This document shows positions 33,831-42,897 of a stretch of 60,141 bases of DNA, one piece after another. Below the pieces are notes generated by a model. That model saw nothing but the letters and a program-made list of their open reading frames with translations. It was not told where the DNA came from and made no database searches. How positions within the stretch are numbered: position 1 is the first letter of the stretch; each line of letters opens with the position of its first letter. The position numbers were made by a program, and so were the translations under genes. This DNA comes from Bacteroidaceae bacterium (GTDB lineage: Bacteria > Bacteroidota > Bacteroidia > Bacteroidales > Bacteroidaceae), in assembly GCA_017470425.1 (NCBI GenBank), contig JAFUYT010000019.1:1-60141 (forward strand), given 5' to 3'.

Positions 33831-33868
33831 GACTCTCCCCCTGCCCTCCCTATCAGGGAGGGAGCGGT
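33831..33868 (-). repeat. Family B hairpin repeat after rpsO
   Basis: CCCTCCCT (33844-33851), loop ATC, AGGGAGGG (33855-33862). Read on the minus strand it continues as CAGGGGGAGAGTCTTT, as in the other family B copies. It starts just after the rpsO stop codon. Confidence 0.7.
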
Positions 33869-33894
33869 CACTTTTCAGAAAGTGAAATCGAAAC

Positions 33895-33931
33895 GAAGTG
33901 AGAAGTGCTCGCACTCCTCACTTCTTGTTTT
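33895..33931 (+). terminator. rpsO terminator
   Basis: GAAGTGAG (33895-33902) pairs with CTCACTTC (33917-33924), an inner AGTGC/GCACT stem extends it, then TTGTTTT follows. Confidence 0.75.
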
Positions 33932-33956
33932 AAAGGAACAACGTATTTCAACATCT

Positions 33957-36563
33957 ATGAGCACTACCAATCAGTCTAATAGTAACCAATCTTCCCTCCC
34001 TAACGGGAGGGGCCGGGGGTGGGTCTTCGACCTCTTCGCCATCCTCTTCTTCATCGCCCTCTCCTTCGCCTACTTCATCCATCCCGTCAGCGAAGGGCAG
34101 GTGCTGACGGGTCATGACCACAGCGGCGGCGCCGGTGCCGCCTCCGAGATGGAGGCCTACCGCAAAGCCCACGACGGCGAGCGCACTCGATGGACAAACA
34201 CGCTGTTCTCGGGAATGCCCACCTACCAGATGGCACCCTCGTATCCCTCCACGGAGCGGCTGTCAAAGGTGGAGAATGTCTATAAGCTGTGGCTGCCCGA
34301 CTACGTGGTACTGGTGTTCGTGATGCTGCTGGGCTTCTACATCCTGCTGCGCGCCTTCGACTTCAAGGCATGGATGGCAGCGCTCGGCGCCGTCCTCTGG
34401 GCTTTCTCCAGCTACTACTTTATTATTATAGGTGCGGGTCACATCTGGAAGTTCTACACGCTCGCCTACATCCCGCCCACCATCGCGGGCATGGTGCTCT
34501 GCTACCGCGGTCGCTACGGCTGGGGGCTGTTCGTCACCGCCTTCTTCATGGCGCTGCAGATCCTCTCCAACCACGTCCAGATGACCTACTACTTCGCCTT
34601 CGTCATCGTGCTGATGGCGCTGGCATATCTCTTTGCCCAACCGCGCCAATGGCGCGATTGGGTAAAAGGTAGTCTCGTCTTCGCCCTCGGCTGCCTCCTC
34701 GGCATCGCCGTGAACATCTCCAACCTCTACCACACCTGGGAATACTCCAAGGAGTCGATGCGCGGAAAGAGTGAGCTCACGCAGCAGACCAAGGATCCCT
34801 CCGACCAGACCAGCAGCGGGCTAGAGCGCTCCTACATCACCGCTTGGAGCTACGGCATCGGCGAGACATGGACACTCCTCATCCCCAACGCCAAGGGCGG
34901 CGCCTCACAGCCTCTGACACAGAACAAGACGGCAATGAAGAAGGCCAACACCATGTATATGCCCGTCTATCAGAGCCTCGGGCAGTATTGGGGTGAACAG
35001 CCCGGCACGAGCGGACCCGTCTATGTCGGAGCCTTCGTCATGTTCCTCTTTATCCTCGGTCTCTTCATCGTGAAAGGACCGATGAAATGGGCGCTTTTCA
35101 TTGCCACACTCCTCTCCATCACTCTCGCCTGGGGTAAGAACTTCATGCCCTGGACAGACCTGTGGCTGGACTATGTGCCCATGTACGATAAGTTCCGCAC
35201 CGTGGCCTCCATCCTCGTCATCGCCGAGTTCACCATCCCCCTGCTGGCGATGATGGCGCTGAAGGAAATCGTAGTAAACACGAATGTGCGACGCCCATTC
35301 GCGTTTGCTACGATCCTCACCGCAGGCCCCTGCCTCCTCTTCTGGCTGATGCCCGACGTGTTCTTTGGCAATTACATCAGCTCCTCAGAATCTGAGATGC
35401 TGCACAATGCCGTGGCACAGGGCTACATCCCACAGGATATGCTCGCCGCTATCCTGACGAACCTCAACGAGATGCGCCGCGCCATGTTCACCGCCGATGC
35501 CGGCCGTTCGCTGGTGATCATCCTCGTGGGCTGCGCCGTACTGCTGGCCTACCATTATAAGAAGATCAAGGCGTGGGCGATGGTGGGGTGCCTCATCGTA
35601 CTCTGTACCGCCGACATGTGGGACGTCAACAAGCGCTACCTCAACGACTCGATGTTCTCCGCCCCGCAGCCGCCCGCCCAGTTCTTCCAGAAGACGGCAA
35701 CCGACGAGGCCATCCTCCAGGACACAGACCTCTACTATCGCGTCGTGAACCTCGCCGTCTCCACCTTCAACGACAACACCACCTCCTACTGGCACAAGTC
35801 CATCGGCGGCTATCACGCTGCCAAGCTGCGCCGCTACCAAGAGCTCATCGAAGCCTACATCCAGCCCGAACTCTTCGAGCTCCATCAGGCCGTCGCCGCT
35901 ACGGGCGGACGTCTGGACAGCATCCGCGGCGACTCGCTTTTCCCAGTGCTGAACATGCTGAACACGAAGTACGCCATCCTGCCCCTGCAGGGCGGACAGA
36001 CAGCACCTGTGGAGAACCCGTGGGCGATGGGCAATGCCTGGTTCGTGGATGACGTCTTCCTCGTGGCCAATGCCGACGAAGAGCTCGCCCTGCTCGCCAG
36101 CATCAATCCACGCACCACCGCTGCCGTCGATGCACGCTTCCGCGACCAACTGCCCGACGCCCTCATCAGCGCCGGAGGGCCACAGGCTACAGCCGCAACA
36201 ACTGAAGCCTCCTCGAAGACTGTAGAAGAGGACACCGCCAACGCCGTTCTCACCCTCACTGCCTACGAGGCCAACGCCCTCACCTTCGAGGCCGAGAGCG
36301 ACCGTCAGCGCCTCGCCGTCTTCTCGGATATCTACTACCCCGGCTGGCAGTGCACCATCGACGGCGAACCCGCCCCGATCCTGCGCGCTGACTATGTCCT
36401 GCGCGCCGTGGTTCTGCCTGCCGGCAAGCACACGGTTGCGTTCCGCTTCGACCCGCAAAGCCTGCACACCACCGAGGCTATCGCCGACGGCGCCCTCATC
36501 GCCCTCCTCCTGCTCCTCATCGCCCTTGTGGGCTGGGGAGTATGGAAATGGAGGAGACGCTGA
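33957..36563 (+). CDS. YfhO-family multispanning membrane protein
   Basis: 868 residues with about 12 membrane helices in two groups, a large soluble domain in the last third, and a final helix before WKWRRR. The N-terminal IHPVSEGQVLTGHDHSGGAGAASE and LFSGMPTYQM match YfhO-family proteins, GT-C-like membrane glycosyltransferases; B. subtilis YfhO glycosylates lipoteichoic acid, and the Bacteroidetes role is unknown. The soluble part has the family's VVNLAVSTFNDNTTSYWHKSIGGYHAAKLRRYQELI. The ATG at 33957 fits the distance from the rpsO terminator. Codons 12-24 (SSLPNGRGRGWVF) come from a family B repeat, ahead of the first helix. Confidence 0.88.
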   Translation: MSTTNQSNSNQSSLPNGRGRGWVFDLFAILFFIALSFAYFIHPVSEGQVLTGHDHSGGAGAASEMEAYRKAHDGERTRWTNTLFSGMPTYQMAPSYPSTERLSKVENVYKLWLPDYVVLVFVMLLGFYILLRAFDFKAWMAALGAVLWAFSSYYFIIIGAGHIWKFYTLAYIPPTIAGMVLCYRGRYGWGLFVTAFFMALQILSNHVQMTYYFAFVIVLMALAYLFAQPRQWRDWVKGSLVFALGCLLGIAVNISNLYHTWEYSKESMRGKSELTQQTKDPSDQTSSGLERSYITAWSYGIGETWTLLIPNAKGGASQPLTQNKTAMKKANTMYMPVYQSLGQYWGEQPGTSGPVYVGAFVMFLFILGLFIVKGPMKWALFIATLLSITLAWGKNFMPWTDLWLDYVPMYDKFRTVASILVIAEFTIPLLAMMALKEIVVNTNVRRPFAFATILTAGPCLLFWLMPDVFFGNYISSSESEMLHNAVAQGYIPQDMLAAILTNLNEMRRAMFTADAGRSLVIILVGCAVLLAYHYKKIKAWAMVGCLIVLCTADMWDVNKRYLNDSMFSAPQPPAQFFQKTATDEAILQDTDLYYRVVNLAVSTFNDNTTSYWHKSIGGYHAAKLRRYQELIEAYIQPELFELHQAVAATGGRLDSIRGDSLFPVLNMLNTKYAILPLQGGQTAPVENPWAMGNAWFVDDVFLVANADEELALLASINPRTTAAVDARFRDQLPDALISAGGPQATAATTEASSKTVEEDTANAVLTLTAYEANALTFEAESDRQRLAVFSDIYYPGWQCTIDGEPAPILRADYVLRAVVLPAGKHTVAFRFDPQSLHTTEAIADGALIALLLLLIALVGWGVWKWRRR
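33991..34027 (+). repeat. Family B hairpin repeat in the yfhO-like N-terminal codons
   Basis: CTTCCCTCCC, loop TAAC, GGGAGGGGCC, then GGGGGTGGGTCTT. In frame, it encodes SLPNGRGRGWVF before the first membrane helix. Confidence 0.75.
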
Positions 36564-36630
36564 AAGTAAGATGATGCGCTTTCATACGATGCCCTTTTAC
36601 GAAGAAAAGGAAAGAAAAATGGCTATTTCC

Positions 36631-36661
36631 TTTGCATTTCGCCCGCTTCATCGTATCTTTG
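36631..36661 (+). promoter_or_regulatory. tRNA-Arg promoter
   Basis: -33 TTTG (36631-36634) and -7 TATCTTTG (36654-36661) with 19-base spacing, the best full Bacteroidota promoter in the window, 42 bases before the tRNA. Confidence 0.75.
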
Positions 36662-36703
36662 CAGCCGCAAAACCGAGCAGTCGGACGTGACTGCACCCAC
36701 GGC

Positions 36704-36778
36704 GCTCCTGTAGTTCAACGGATAGAATAGAAGTTTCCTAAACTTTAGATAGGGGTTCGATTCCCCTCGGGAGTACCA
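36704..36778 (+). tRNA. tRNA-Arg (CCT)
   Basis: Acceptor GCTCCTG pairs with CGGGAGT; anticodon loop TTCCTAA gives CCT (reads AGG); T-loop TTCGATT between GGGG and CCCC. The CCA end is encoded (36776-36778). Confidence 0.93.
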
Positions 36779-36788
36779 CCTCACCACT

Positions 36789-37574
36789 TCACCTTTTCAC
36801 AATTGCACGGATGACGAACCACGCATGAGCTGCGATGGCTCGCGCCCATCCGTAGTGGTGCGCCATCAAGCGGAGGCGTTCCAAGAGGGAACGGCGGTGG
36901 TTGCGAGTGGTCATGCCTTCGGAGAGATAATCGGTCAGGATGAGACGGGTGTTGTGCAGCGCCAGATTACGGCGTTCTGCACGAAGCATCACACGAATAC
37001 ACCAGTCGTAGTCGGCAGAGAAGCGGAAACGGAGGTCGTAGGGCGTGGCACGGGCGATGTCGGCACGCACGTAGAAACTCTGGTGGCAGACGAGCATCCC
37101 ACTGAGGAAGCTGCGCGAAGTGAGGCGCTCGGGAGCCTGTAGGCGGCGGTGGCGCAGGAAACGGCCCTCCTCATCCACGAGGTCGGTTTCACCATAGATA
37201 ACGGCAGGATGCCGCGAGGGGTTGTAGCGCCGCTCTATCTGCTCGGCGACATCGGCGAGCACGGTGACATCGTGGAAGGTGTCGCCCGCATTGAGGAAGA
37301 TGATATAGTCACCCTTGGCCTGTGCGATGGCTTTGTTCATGGCATCGTAGAGGCCGTTGTCGGGCTCTCGCACCAGGATGATGGAGTGAGGATGTCGCAG
37401 GTCGGTGTTGCGCTCGACATAGCGATGGATCTCACGCATCGTACCGTCGGTGGAACAGCCATCGACAATCAGATGTTCTACAGCCTCGTAGGTCTGTGCG
37501 GCCACACTCTCAAGCGTGCGCCCAAGCGTGGTGCCGGCGTTGAAGGTGACGGTAGCGATGGTGAAGCGGATCAT
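36789..37574 (-). CDS. Glycosyltransferase family 2 (WcaA-like)
   Basis: 261 residues, GT-A fold. TIATVTFNAGTTLGRTLESVAAQTY and HLIVDGCSTDGT form the nucleotide-binding part; GLYDAMNKAIAQAKGDYIIFLNAGD is characteristic; FSADYDWCIRVML follows. No membrane helices. It likely adds a sugar in surface polysaccharide synthesis; donor and acceptor are unknown. Start at ATG 37574 (MIRFTIATVTFNAG); the longer frame reads into the neighbouring gene. It follows the GT4 gene with a 31-bp gap, so the two form an operon. Confidence 0.92.
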   Translation of the reverse strand: MIRFTIATVTFNAGTTLGRTLESVAAQTYEAVEHLIVDGCSTDGTMREIHRYVERNTDLRHPHSIILVREPDNGLYDAMNKAIAQAKGDYIIFLNAGDTFHDVTVLADVAEQIERRYNPSRHPAVIYGETDLVDEEGRFLRHRRLQAPERLTSRSFLSGMLVCHQSFYVRADIARATPYDLRFRFSADYDWCIRVMLRAERRNLALHNTRLILTDYLSEGMTTRNHRRSLLERLRLMAHHYGWARAIAAHAWFVIRAIVKR

Positions 37575-37605
37575 GGGGAATGACGAATGAGGGAAAGGGA
37601 ATGGA

Positions 37606-38856
37606 CTAAGGGGTATTTGAAGAGAACAGCTGTTCATACAGGGCGATATGCTGGCGCGCCACGACCTCCTCGCTGAAGCGGGAGGTGACGCTGTGACGTA
37701 GCAGGTCGGCAGGGAGATGGGCGTCCAGTGCCCAGCGGATACCGGCGGCGAGGTTATCGAGGTCACCGAAGCGGGCGAGGTAGCCGTCCTCCAGATGATG
37801 GATGATGTCGGTCTGTCCGCCGCGGTCGAAGCTCACAGGTGTGCAGCCACAAGCCATCGCCTCTGCCAGTGTCTGTCCGAAGGTCTCGTAGTCGGAGGCA
37901 TTGACAAGCACGTCGGCAGCGGAATAGATGCGACTCAGCGCCTCAGGGCCACTGACTTCGCCGACATAGGTATAGGGGCAGGGGATGTGCTGGAGGAGGC
38001 TTTCGTCCTTCAGCCGCCCGAAGAGCAACAGATGGGGAGTGGCAGAGGAGGACGCCATGAGCCTACGAAGGACATCCAACAGGCGGTCGAAGCCCTTTCC
38101 AGGCGCATCGATTCGAGCGGCACCGAAGGCAATCACAGAGGCGTTCTCCGGGATTCCCAACGCACGGCGCGCCGTAGGATGATCTTCATGGCTGAACTTC
38201 TCCAAGGGCATCGCATTGGGGATGACATATATATAATGTTCGCGCGTGAGCGCGCTCGCCCGCGCACGAACCGCCATCCACTGGCTGACAGCCACGAAGG
38301 ACAGCGACCCCTTTGCATAAACCGACGCCTTGCGGCGGAACGTCCGCCATGAAAGGTCACGTGCAGCGGGATGCAACAGCTGCGGGCAGTCGTGGCAATG
38401 CTCACGGTAGCGTTCGCAGTCCGCGGCATGATGGCAGATGCCGGTGCAGGGCCACATATCGTGCATCGTCCACACGACAGGTTTGCCGCTCTCGAGGATC
38501 TTTCCAATCTGGCGCAGCGAGAGCAACCCTTGGTTGACCCAGTGCAGATGGATGATGTCCGCCTCGTGGAACTCGGGCAGGCAGGTGATGTCCATCCCGG
38601 CATTAGCAATATCCACCGCCCATAACCCACGGCGCCGGAAGCCGTTGGCTGCCCAGATGCAGAAGCGTTCCCAAAGGAACGCCCACCGGAGGCGCAGGCG
38701 CTGTGGCAGCGCTGTCGTGGTGACGCTGTCCCGCTGGCGGTCGCGCACCAGCATCCGTGCCTTGACGCCGTGGCGGTTCAGGGCATCTGTGAGTCTGTTG
38801 GCGGCGACAGCGGCGCCCCCCGTAAGTTCGGCTGTATTGACGATGAGTACTCGCAT
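37606..38856 (-). CDS. Glycosyltransferase family 4
   Basis: 416 residues, GT-B fold. The N-terminal MRVLIVNTAELTGGAAVAANRL holds the glycine-rich acceptor loop; DIIHLHWVNQGLLSL and WTMHDMWPCTGICHH resemble capsule glycosyltransferases; the C-terminal donor site is ETFGQTLAEAMACGCTPVSFD (E-x7-E). The start at 38856 fits the family; the frame opens 26 codons earlier but the -7 box lies there. The start codon is about 8 bases after the -7 box, so the mRNA may be nearly leaderless. First gene of a two-gene operon with the GT2 gene. Confidence 0.92.
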   Translation of the reverse strand: MRVLIVNTAELTGGAAVAANRLTDALNRHGVKARMLVRDRQRDSVTTTALPQRLRLRWAFLWERFCIWAANGFRRRGLWAVDIANAGMDITCLPEFHEADIIHLHWVNQGLLSLRQIGKILESGKPVVWTMHDMWPCTGICHHAADCERYREHCHDCPQLLHPAARDLSWRTFRRKASVYAKGSLSFVAVSQWMAVRARASALTREHYIYVIPNAMPLEKFSHEDHPTARRALGIPENASVIAFGAARIDAPGKGFDRLLDVLRRLMASSSATPHLLLFGRLKDESLLQHIPCPYTYVGEVSGPEALSRIYSAADVLVNASDYETFGQTLAEAMACGCTPVSFDRGGQTDIIHHLEDGYLARFGDLDNLAAGIRWALDAHLPADLLRHSVTSRFSEEVVARQHIALYEQLFSSNTP

Positions 38857-38864
38857 TTCGGGCA

Positions 38865-38872
38865 CAAAGATA
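38865..38872 (-). promoter_or_regulatory. GT4 gene -7 promoter box
   Basis: TATCTTTG on the minus strand, only 8 bases before the start codon of the GT4 gene. Confidence 0.6.
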
Positions 38873-38922
38873 AAGCTTTTAGGACGAAAAAGGGAAAAAT
38901 TACGGGAGGAAATACAAAAACT

Positions 38923-38950
38923 TTCAACTTTCAACTCTCAACTCTCAACT
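38923..38950. repeat. Heptamer array (YTCAACT) x4 over the tRNA-Leu promoter
   Basis: Units TTCAACT twice, then CTCAACT twice. The array occupies the -33 region of the tRNA-Leu promoter (7 bases before the -7 box) and is the reverse complement of the AGTTGAN family at 20077-20104. Confidence 0.8.
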
Positions 38951-38956
38951 TTTCAT

Positions 38957-38964
38957 TACCTTTG
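38957..38964 (+). promoter_or_regulatory. tRNA-Leu(TAA) -7 promoter box
   Basis: TACCTTTG, 14 bases before the tRNA. No other promoter is seen before the GH95 fucosidase gene. Confidence 0.65.
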
Positions 38965-38978
38965 CACCGCAATTCTAA

Positions 38979-39064
38979 GCCCAGATGGTGGAATTGGTAG
39001 ACACGAGGGACTTAAAATCCCTTGGCCAGTGATGGCCGTACGGGTTCGATTCCCGTTCCGGGCA
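38979..39064 (+). tRNA. tRNA-Leu (TAA)
   Basis: Class II tRNA, 86 bases. Anticodon loop CTTAAAA gives TAA; variable arm TGGCCAGTGATGGCCG; T-loop TTCGATT. Acceptor GCCCAGA pairs with TCCGGGC with one A-C mismatch. CCA is not encoded. Confidence 0.93.
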
Positions 39065-39089
39065 CTTTCCCTAACAAACTAATCGACTT

Positions 39090-42000
39090 ATGGCAAGATT
39101 CTCTCGTTTCATGCTGTGCGCACTGTTGAGTGTCGCAGGCTTTGTCAGTGTTCATAGTGCGGAAATCGTGAATGGGCTATGGGTGTCACCTACCCCCGCA
39201 ACGGATTTTGATGCGACCACCGTCTGGTACAGGATTTCCAACTACAAGTCAGGTGGTATCTATAACTACCTCAGCACCGCTAACGGATACGTGGATTCGC
39301 CTTACATCCTGAAGCTGAGCAACAGCAGCCAGGATGCCACCGATGCCGGTCTCTGGTGCATCACGGCAGACGATGCCGGCGGCTACCGCTTCTACAACAA
39401 GGCACTGGGCACGGGCTACGTGCTCTCCACCTCCAACAGCTCAAAGGGCGCGATGGTGGCAGCAGCGACGGCCAGCGCCACGAACTTCACCTTCCAGCAA
39501 GGCAGCAACAGCGCCGGCGTGAGCGGTTGGTTCATCAAGGACGGCACCTCTGGCACCAACTACTGGAATCAGCAGGGCGGTTATCTGGCCCACTGGAATG
39601 CGAGTGGTGCGATGGGCGATAACAACTCGACGTTCATCTTCACGATGGTCGGCGATGCACCCGAAGTGCCCGAGCCCGAATACTTCTCGGCTACAGCTGA
39701 GGATGCCAAGTATTTCGGCATCAAGTTCCGCGGCGGGACGGTATATATCGCAGAAGGTCCCAATTTAGGCGACCTGCTCGTCACCAAAGGCGTGTTCAAC
39801 ACGACATGGGCGCTCATCGGCAACGCCGCGAGTTTCAAGCTGCTCAGCCACACGGGACATTACGTGGGCGTGAAGAAGACCACGAATGACTTCTGCTACA
39901 CCGTAGCGACGGCGAGCGCGGCCACGGATTTCACGCTGATTACCAATGCCGACGGCTCGTTTGAAATCGCGCGCAAGGGGAATACTGGCACGACCTTCAA
40001 CCCTTGGACGGGTATGGCCGCCGACAAGAACATTGGTTTCTGGAACGCGGGCGACAACAGCAATAAGCTGATGTTCATCGATGAGGCCGAGATGCCCATC
40101 CCCGACTACAACACCGTCCAGGGCGGCACACGTCCCACGGACATCAGCCCGCTAAGCTTGTGGTACGACTTCCCCGCCACGCTCTCTGAAGTGGGCAATC
40201 CGTGGATGGAGTATGGCCTGCCTATCGGCAACGGACAGGTCGGCGCCACGCTGCTCGGTGGCGTGCTGCAGGATGAGATGGTGCTCAACGAGAAGACGCT
40301 GTACAACGGCTCCCCCACTGACTGGGGCGAGCACGGCAAGTACTCCTGCCTGGGCAAGATACTCGTCGATGACCTCAGCGAGATAGCTTCCGTGAAGGAC
40401 AATACCAAGCCCATCAGCGATTATGTCCGCTACCTCGACATTGAGAAGGGTGTGGCAGGCGTACGCTTCAGCAGTGCTGCCGGCACACATTTCACCCGTC
40501 AGTACATCGCATCGGCACCGCATAAGGTGCTCGCAGCGCACTACAAAGCCGAAGGCGACGAGAGCCTCCACCTGCGCTTCAGCTATGCCCCGGATGAAAA
40601 CATCAACGCCTCCAGTGTCACCTACGACGGCAACAGCGCCACCTTCGGCGGCAAGCTGAAGACGGTTTATTACAGCACCGAGATGCGCATTGTGGCCACG
40701 GGCGGCACCGTGACAGCTACGAATAAAGGCATAGAGGTCGAGGGTGCCAGCGAGGTGACACTCTTCATGACGGCCGCCACGACCTTCGACATCACGACAC
40801 CGGCATTAACAAAAGGTACGCGTGCACAGGTAGCAGCGGCCAACGCCGACCTCCTCGATGCGGCCGTCGCCGACGGGTGGGACAAGGTCTATGCCGACCA
40901 TGTGGCACAGTTCTCGGAACTCATGGGACGCGTGAGCCTGCAGCTGGGCGATGCCGCCAGCACGCTCATGACCAACAAGCTCGTGGATAACTACGCTACC
41001 ACCGCCAATCGCACGAAAGCCGACGGCCTGTTCCTGGAGCAACTCTACTTCCAGTACGGCCGTTATCTCGAGATCAGCTGCAACAACGTGCTCATCAATG
41101 CCCCAGCCAACCTGCAGGGAATCTGGAACAACGACTCGAACACCAGCTTCTGGCACTGCGACATCCACACTGATGTCAACGTGCAGATGAACTACTGGCC
41201 TGCAGAAGTGACCAACCTCAGCACGATGCACCTGCCGTTCCTGAATAACATCATCGCACTGGCTGGCGACACCTATAACTTCCACACCGTAGCCCAGCGC
41301 TACAAGAGTGGCGTACGCGGGTGGATGGTGCCCACAGAGACGAACATCTTCGGCGGCACATCGCAGTGGATGGCTTTCCAGATCAAGACACTGGCCGCCT
41401 GGAACTGTTCGCATCTGTGGCAACACTACCGCTACACGCTCGACCGCGACTTCCTGCGTCGCGCCCTGCCTGCCATGCTCAAGGCCGCCCAGTTCCTGAA
41501 GGACATCAGCACGAAGGGCAGCGACGGCACTTACTTCGTGGCCGACGAATATTCTCCCGAGCACGGCCCCAGCGGACACTCTACCGCTTTTGCCCAGCAG
41601 AACACCGCCGAGGTGGTGCGCAGCGTCATCGAGGGCGCCGAGATCCTGGGTGATGACTCGCCCATCTCCGCCGCCAACCTCACCGAGATGCGTAACTTCT
41701 GGGAAGTGCTGGACAAAGGACTCCACACCGAGACCTACAACAGCAAGACCTGCCTCAAGGAGTGGGCCGACCTGTCGCTCAACTCGCAGGGGGATGCCGC
41801 CGGACACCGCCACCTGAGTCACCTCATGGCACTCTACCCCTACAGCCAGGTGTCGGCCTACGCCACCGATACCGAGGGCAAGCGCCTCTACCAGGCGGCC
41901 GTCAACTCCCTCCTCGTGCGCAACGCCACCGATGTCACCGGCTGGTCGGGTGGCTGGAAGGTCAACCTCTTCGCCCGCGCCTTGAAGGGCAACGACGCCC

Positions 42001-42608
42001 GCAATGTGTTTGCCCTCATGCTCAAGCACAGCCAGAGCTATGTCATCGCCATGTCCGGTCAGGGTGGCTGCTACTACAACCTCTGGGATGCGCACTCACC
42101 CTTCCAGATTGACGGCAACTTCGGCTACACGGCCGGTGTGGCAGAGATGCTCCTGCAGAGCTACGACGGGAACATCCACCTGCTGCCGGCACTGCCTACA
42201 GCGTGGAAGAGCGGCAACGTCAAGGGGCTCAAGGCCATCGGCGACTTCACGGTGGATCAGGAATGGGACAACAAGGCCTTCGTCAGTGCACACATCGTGA
42301 ACAACCAGGGCCAGCCCCTCACCCTCACCGTAGGTCTGCTGCCCTCCAAGAGCACCATCGCCGCCAAAGTGAACGGTGCCGAGGTCGAGGTGACAACCAA
42401 TGCCGACGGCAGCTTCACCATCCCCACCTCCACTGCCGGAGACGTGATTGACCTGACCGTCGCACCCATCCCCGATGCCATCGGCGCTGTCCGCAGCGAC
42501 GCCCGCAACGCTTCCTCCCCTACTTTTGACCTCAGCGGCCGCAAGGTCGCTGAGGCAAAAAGGTCGGGAATCTATGTGAGAGAGGGTCAAAAAATGGCCA
42601 TCCGTTAA
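39090..42608 (+). CDS. Exported alpha-1,2-L-fucosidase, GH95, with N-terminal beta-trefoil-like region
   Basis: 1172 residues, larger than a plain GH95 enzyme. Signal peptide residues 1-24. Residues 40-340 carry two beta-trefoil-like (ricin-type) repeats (GLWCITADDAGGYRFYNKALG), probable sugar binding. GH95 starts near 356 (LSLWYDFPATLSEVGNPWMEYG, then LPIGNGQVGA). Catalytic residues known from bifidobacterial AfcA are kept: the asparagines of HTDVNVQMNYWPAE (near 692) and the aspartate of PFQIDGNFGY (near 1006). The end, PTFDLSGRKVAEAKRSGIYV, is a Prevotella-style sorting tail, so the enzyme is probably surface-attached. It begins 25 bp after a tRNA-Leu, with no visible promoter between. Confidence 0.92.
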   Translation: MARFSRFMLCALLSVAGFVSVHSAEIVNGLWVSPTPATDFDATTVWYRISNYKSGGIYNYLSTANGYVDSPYILKLSNSSQDATDAGLWCITADDAGGYRFYNKALGTGYVLSTSNSSKGAMVAAATASATNFTFQQGSNSAGVSGWFIKDGTSGTNYWNQQGGYLAHWNASGAMGDNNSTFIFTMVGDAPEVPEPEYFSATAEDAKYFGIKFRGGTVYIAEGPNLGDLLVTKGVFNTTWALIGNAASFKLLSHTGHYVGVKKTTNDFCYTVATASAATDFTLITNADGSFEIARKGNTGTTFNPWTGMAADKNIGFWNAGDNSNKLMFIDEAEMPIPDYNTVQGGTRPTDISPLSLWYDFPATLSEVGNPWMEYGLPIGNGQVGATLLGGVLQDEMVLNEKTLYNGSPTDWGEHGKYSCLGKILVDDLSEIASVKDNTKPISDYVRYLDIEKGVAGVRFSSAAGTHFTRQYIASAPHKVLAAHYKAEGDESLHLRFSYAPDENINASSVTYDGNSATFGGKLKTVYYSTEMRIVATGGTVTATNKGIEVEGASEVTLFMTAATTFDITTPALTKGTRAQVAAANADLLDAAVADGWDKVYADHVAQFSELMGRVSLQLGDAASTLMTNKLVDNYATTANRTKADGLFLEQLYFQYGRYLEISCNNVLINAPANLQGIWNNDSNTSFWHCDIHTDVNVQMNYWPAEVTNLSTMHLPFLNNIIALAGDTYNFHTVAQRYKSGVRGWMVPTETNIFGGTSQWMAFQIKTLAAWNCSHLWQHYRYTLDRDFLRRALPAMLKAAQFLKDISTKGSDGTYFVADEYSPEHGPSGHSTAFAQQNTAEVVRSVIEGAEILGDDSPISAANLTEMRNFWEVLDKGLHTETYNSKTCLKEWADLSLNSQGDAAGHRHLSHLMALYPYSQVSAYATDTEGKRLYQAAVNSLLVRNATDVTGWSGGWKVNLFARALKGNDARNVFALMLKHSQSYVIAMSGQGGCYYNLWDAHSPFQIDGNFGYTAGVAEMLLQSYDGNIHLLPALPTAWKSGNVKGLKAIGDFTVDQEWDNKAFVSAHIVNNQGQPLTLTVGLLPSKSTIAAKVNGAEVEVTTNADGSFTIPTSTAGDVIDLTVAPIPDAIGAVRSDARNASSPTFDLSGRKVAEAKRSGIYVREGQKMAIR

Positions 42609-42648
42609 CTTTTTGCTGCTTTTCCTTGGCCAGTTCAGGGAAAAGCAT

Positions 42649-42656
42649 TACCTTTG
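42649..42656 (+). promoter_or_regulatory. -7 promoter box of the tRNA-Leu/tRNA-Val pair
   Basis: TACCTTTG, 43 bases before the tRNA-Leu(TAG). Confidence 0.65.
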
Positions 42657-42699
42657 CGCCGTCAAAAGCCAAGATGCATCTCGCATCGCTGCGAAAGCT

Positions 42700-42781
42700 G
42701 CGCTTGTGGTGGAATTGGTAGACACGCCAGACTTAGGATCTGGTGCCGCGAGGCGTGTAGGTTCGAGTCCTATCAGGCGTA
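42700..42781 (+). tRNA. tRNA-Leu (TAG)
   Basis: 82 bases. Acceptor GCGCTTG pairs with CAGGCGT; anticodon loop CTTAGGA gives TAG; variable arm TGCCGCGAGGCGTG; T-loop TTCGAGT. CCA not encoded. Confidence 0.93.
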
Positions 42782-42815
42782 CGAGGAAAGGCAGGCGCAT
42801 TTTTGACAGCAGATT

Positions 42816-42889
42816 GTCGGCATAGCTCAGCTGGTTAGAGTATCACCTTGACATGGTGGGGGTCCTTGGTTCGAGTCCAAGTGTCGACA
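42816..42889 (+). tRNA. tRNA-Val (GAC)
   Basis: 74 bases. Acceptor GTCGGCA pairs with TGTCGAC; anticodon loop TTGACAT gives GAC; T-loop TTCGAGT. Same transcript as the preceding tRNA-Leu; a strong terminator follows. Confidence 0.93.
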
Positions 42890-42897
42890 CAGCAAGC

